Shown here piece after piece: positions 60,350 to 64,000 of a stretch of DNA of 64,000 bases (position 1 is its first letter; the number at the start of each line of letters is the position of its first letter). The DNA is from Liolophura sinensis. Its lineage: Eukaryota; Mollusca; Polyplacophora; Chitonida; Chitonidae. Under the pieces are notes generated by a model, which was given only the letters and a program-made list of their open reading frames with translations, was not told the DNA's origin and searched no databases. The stretch lies in the NCBI RefSeq assembly GCF_032854445.1, contig NC_088295.1, forward strand, positions 45,619,385 through 45,683,384. The letters are read 5' to 3'. The position numbers and the translations under genes were made by a program.

Positions 60350-60910
60350 ATGGGTTGTGTACAGTCCAGAAGGAAGAACAGAAGGGTGGCTCCATTGTCC
60401 ACGGAGACAAGGCCGTCGAGCCGGGAAGTCACCATGGCCCAGACCATTTATTTACCTCTGTCAATGCAGCCTGCTCTCGAGGAGCCCCGCAGGAGGAAGA
60501 CTGAAGAAGAGGTTCTGAAAGAGCTGAAGGAAGAAGGTCTCTTGAAATGTGAGACACTACGAGAAAAAAAGAATGGCAGTGTTGCTTTCTACGTATCTTT
60601 GGATGGCAATCCCTATCCATCGGGAAAACCTCGGCTTTTGGAGCCGATTGAGCTGAAACAAGAGCGAGAGAAGATCAGGGAAAATCTTAACAACAGGATG
60701 AACAAGGCGACGATGCTCAGAAGACAGAAGTTGTCTAGAGTGAAGAGGAAAGCTCGGATTGTTTCGGCAAAACAACGCCAAGCCGTGGTGAAGAAACAAA
60801 AAGCCGATGAGGAGCACCGAAGGATCCACAAGGAGCGACTTGAGGAGAAGATGGAGCGGGCCTCCAGGAACCGTCGGTCTAGGCTGGCGAGTAATGGACA
60901 GATGTGTTAG
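60350..60910 (+). CDS. STMND1-like (stathmin-domain) protein, copy B
   Basis: Second copy of the 186-residue gene, 4,429 bases downstream in the same orientation, single exon, fully open. It differs from copy A at six residues (V30A, D114N, I136V, M144V, Q174R and D181N, numbering approximate). All are conservative or in the charged helix; the MGCVQS acylation signal and the whole N-terminal half apart from V30A are kept. Synonymous changes are few, so the duplication is recent. A polyadenylation signal AATAAA lies at 61690-61695. Same functional inference and caveats as copy A. Confidence 0.72.
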   Translation: MGCVQSRRKNRRVAPLSTETRPSSREVTMAQTIYLPLSMQPALEEPRRRKTEEEVLKELKEEGLLKCETLREKKNGSVAFYVSLDGNPYPSGKPRLLEPIELKQEREKIRENLNNRMNKATMLRRQKLSRVKRKARIVSAKQRQAVVKKQKADEEHRRIHKERLEEKMERASRNRRSRLASNGQMC

Positions 60911-61983
60911 AGAAAGCGGAAGAGAGGGGTAAGGGAAAGGATGAGGGGGACGACAGACTGCACCCCAGGCCATCGGTGGTACGCAAGCAGTAGAGTAGAT
61001 AGGCCTATAGCCTATCTAGAGATCTTAGAGAGAGAGAGGGAGTGTCCAGAGATGACATAACTGCAGGGCAGTGGGTACATGTATGTTAGAGAGACAGAGA
61101 GATATAGAGGGAGAGACACTGAGAGGCGAGATACGGTACCACAGACCATTCGATGGTACACAAGAAGGAGTACGCCACTGGTGAACGTGGAGCAAGAGTG
61201 TACAAAGAAAGAATCCAATGAACACGTCAGAGCATAGTGTAGATGGATGAAAACTACGCCAGATAAACAGATCAAACGTATGAAAAGTTGGTTATATGAC
61301 TGACAAGAAAGAGATAAAGAATCTTTTCACAAGTTTGATCAATATATTATAGATGAACAGTTTACAAGGGAGAATTTCATACCATTCATATCCTCACAAT
61401 AATGTAGTACGTGATGCGAAATTATCATTTTTGAGTCAAGTAAGTTAACTTTCTGCATCTTTTCTCACAGCTATTTGCATAGATTAATATTATCATCTGC
61501 TAAATGGGATTTTCAATCCGAAAACAGTTCAGTACTTTGCTGTACATTTATAATTATTTCAGCCAATCAAAAACTGTTACATAGGTGTGAAGCATTCAAA
61601 TGTTTTTGTTCTTTCATTTTATCATCACGATTGTTTCTCTTCAACCCAAATGCTGTATCAGTGTACACCCAAACATGCAAATAAATGGCAATAAAGCGTG
61701 AATATCAATTATCTATTAAATTTTTCTTTGCTACAGGATTATTTTTTAGTAATTTTAGTACCTCAACATCTGTTTACCCTGTTCGAAAAAATTATTTACC
61801 TATATATCCCTAGAAGATATCCCCAAGAAATATTTAATGTAAAAGTACTAAAATCGGCAAGAGCCAGAGTTGAAATAACGAGTCAACCGATGAGAACCTA
61901 CAGCAGGAATCATAACCCCATTTGTGAAAAGCCTCGTGACGATTCCTCCATACAGCTTAGACTTAGGCATTTCTTCATAATGA

Positions 61984-62080
61984 AACCTCTGCCTGGTTTC
62001 CTCCAACCATAATGCTGGCCACCGTCGTATAAGTGAGATATTCTTGACTACGGCGTAAACACCAATCAAATAAATAAATC
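61984..62080 (+). repeat. tRNA-derived SINE, 3' part
   Basis: CCTGGTTTCCTCCAACCATA, GCCACCGTCGTATAAGTGAG, then AACACCAATCAAATAAATAA. Confidence 0.9.
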
Positions 62081-62419
62081 CAATAAAATCATAATGGAAC
62101 ATTCAGTGGATAACTTATTGCCTGGTAAATGTCTCAGTCTTGCTAACTAATAATCATATTCCTGATATTCATAATCTATGTTATTGGTTGATGCTAATCC
62201 TGGCATTTGTTTTAATGAAAATCGATACATGTCCCCATGGAAACGGTACATAAGGTTAGCTTCATCTGTATCTGTACTTGCAGCCAGGTTGTTGAAATTT
62301 AATGCTCTTTGAAATAGTAGGTAGTATTTTGTAGGATTTTTGTAAGTTGATGCTAGGAAGCTGAAAGTTTTTGATACTGTATCTCCGAAAACCTGGAGCG
62401 TAAACTGCAGCTTAAAGAG

Positions 62420-62772
62420 ATGACCGGCCCGGATAGCACAGTTGGTAGAGCGTCCGCTTCGGGACCGGTAGATCAAGGATCAATCCTTGATCGAGTCACA
62501 CCTAAGACTTTAAAAGAAGAAGTTGTAACTTCAGGATGAAGGGGATAGTGCAACGACTGGTTGACCCGTATCAGTATAATGGCTCGGGCGGGGCGGCTTA
62601 CTTGCCTTCGGTAAGTCGTCTCAGTGAAGCAGCATTAAATAAAAGAGCGGTGGAAATTCGTCCTGCAACAAGGAGGCACATTACACGTACATGCACACTA
62701 ATGATTCCTTCGTCGTTATATGACTGAAAAATTGTTGAGTACGACGTTAAACCCCAAGCACGCACGCACGCT
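62420..62772 (+). repeat. Second tRNA-derived SINE family, complete-looking
   Basis: The head GGCCCGGATAGCACAGTTGG with TAGAGCGTCCGCTTCGGGAC resembles a tRNA 5' half with an A box. A B-box-like segment follows (GATCGAGTCACACC). The body contains TACTTGCCTTCGGTAAGTCG. The tail reads TTGTTGAGTACGACGTTAAA followed by a (CACG)n run. It is not a functional tRNA gene, because no paired acceptor stem closes the 5' part. Confidence 0.75.
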
Positions 62773-62963
62773 TAAAGAGATATCTGTTGCTGTATTTTTA
62801 AGAGAGGAATAGCGAATAAATTTAGTGCAAGTGATTTTTTCGCGATTTTTGCAATGCATGTTATTTTGGGTAGCTCTTCTATCAGTTATAATAGATTTTT
62901 TTTTACAGCTTCACAGATAAAAAAGTGTTTAAACATGTTTCACGTTTGGATGTAATTTTAGTT

Positions 62964-63158
62964 TAATTTATTTATTTATTTGATTGGTGTTTTACGCCGT
63001 ACTCAAGACTATTTCACTTGTACGACGGCGGCCAACATTATGGTGGGAGGAAACCCACGACAATCCGCAGGTTGCTGCAGACCTTCCCACGTACGGCCGG
63101 GGAGGAAGCCAGTATGAGCTGGGCCAACACGCTAACCAACTGAGTCACGAAGGCCCCA
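62964..63158 (-). repeat. tRNA-derived SINE with internal deletions
   Basis: Tail TTTATTTATTTATTTGATTG. The GGCAGAGCCCGGG block and the B-box region are deleted. The head AACTGAGTCACGAAGGCCCC is present. Confidence 0.92.
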
Positions 63159-63545
63159 ATTCTGGTTTGAAGACTTATGTCCTTCAGTATGAATAATATT
63201 GTAACGCATTGTTTCACTTGTGCATATAACGTCTTTTAGGTTAACAGATCGTGAAAATTGATCCAAGCACAGGACATGGGGCATCACACCACCTTGCAAC
63301 ATACCTCACTGCCTTAACAAAATCAAAGCTTGGCATTGAAGAGGGAGTTTTGTTGAAATATGTGGTCAAGCTGGCCATCGATAGAAATCATATTTCAAGC
63401 TTGGCTCTTCCCATGTGTATCTGTCGATAACTCATAACAGTACAATTTGTAGAAAATCTCTCCGTTTCTGTAGTTGACATGTGTATTTTAAAGTAGGGGG
63501 TTGGGGGGGGGGGGACAGAATCGTTTGCGTCAGCAAGAGTAAAAT

Positions 63546-63806
63546 CTATTTATTTGATTGGTGTTTTACGCCGTACTCAAGAATATTTCACTTATATGAC
63601 GGCGGCCAGCATTATGGTGGGAGGAAACCGGCCAGATCCCGGGGGAAACCCACGACCATCCGCAGGTTGCTGAGGACCTTCCCACGTAGAGCCGGAGAGG
63701 ACGTTAGCATGAGCTGCGCTTGAACTGAGAGCGACCGCATGGGTGAAAGGCTCCTGGGTTAGTACGCTGCGGTAGCTCGCTAAACAACTGAGTCACGGAG
63801 GCCCCC
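63546..63806 (-). repeat. tRNA-derived SINE, full length
   Basis: Best preserved copy near the window end: TTGATTGGTGTTTTACGCCG, CGGCGGCCAGCATTATGGTG, CCCACGACCATCCGCAGGTT, then head ACTGAGTCACGGAGGCCCCC. It is preceded by a G-run (63497-63513). Confidence 0.95.
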
Positions 63807-64000
63807 GCAACAGTAAGCGTCCAACAAGCTATCTTAAACCATGGAGGTAGAACAGATTCTGCTCCATGCTTAAATCAGTGGGTTAAAGTTAAGTACTAAT
63901 TAATGGTCTAGACATGCGCCAGAGAGCGCCCCCTGCAGTTCACGAGCAGGTTTTTGCAGCTTCCGATTATAAAACAGAAATCATCGGCTTGGGACTTCAG

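Noticed and set aside
62420-62530. A tRNA gene
   Set aside because: A-box-like and B-box-like segments occur, but there is no closed acceptor stem; the sequence continues into a SINE body and tail.

Overview
This window is eukaryotic nuclear DNA, most probably from a mollusc and plausibly a bivalve. The genes are split by GT-AG introns with matching codon phases, intergenic DNA is AT-rich, and about eighteen copies of a tRNA-derived SINE with an AAATA-type tail are scattered through it. I recognise that SINE as a type common in molluscan genomes; the species is not identifiable by eye.

Layout. (1) 1.2-17.0 kb: a divergent pair of tRNA position-37 modification genes, YRDC (minus, threonylcarbamoyl-AMP synthase, t6A pathway) and CDK5RAP1 (plus, ms2i6A methylthiotransferase). 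Their start codons are 328 bp apart. (2) 17.0-21.6 kb: a convergent intergenic gap. (3) 21.6-35.4 kb: UBXN11 (minus), reconstructed exon by exon from an MSSPL start to the UBX domain. One exon, between the SEP and UBX domains, has become a perfectly periodic 115-bp array of 25 copies. (4) 35.4-48.3 kb: about 13 kb without a recognisable gene, holding SINEs, a 48/96-bp satellite, a repeated 24-nt motif and a G-quadruplex motif. (5) 48.3-52.9 kb: TTLL2 (minus), a tubulin polyglutamylase-type gene with a small first coding exon and one large exon broken by six indels. (6) 54.6-61.7 kb: two tandem single-exon genes for a 186-residue MGC-acylated, stathmin-domain-like protein (STMND1-like), made by a recent ~4.4 kb duplication that carried promoter and 3' UTR. 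(7) 61.7-64 kb: SINE-rich DNA.

A theme runs through the window: tandem duplication seeded by exons. It is seen in the UBXN11 array (96-nt exon plus 19-nt spacer), a doubled radical-SAM exon in CDK5RAP1 (121-nt exon plus 13-nt spacer), a partial triplication of another CDK5RAP1 exon, and a 120-bp repeat started by its last exon. The UBXN11 array is the most unusual feature. Each copy is an in-frame 96-nt cassette with its own acceptor and donor, but the spacer is shorter than any usual intron. Neighbouring copies therefore could not both be spliced in, while non-neighbours could.

Functionally, YRDC and CDK5RAP1 both modify the tRNA anticodon loop at A37. UBXN11, TTLL2 and the STMND1-like genes all belong to cytoskeleton or microtubule-related families, though nothing in the sequence shows that this neighbourhood is more than coincidence.
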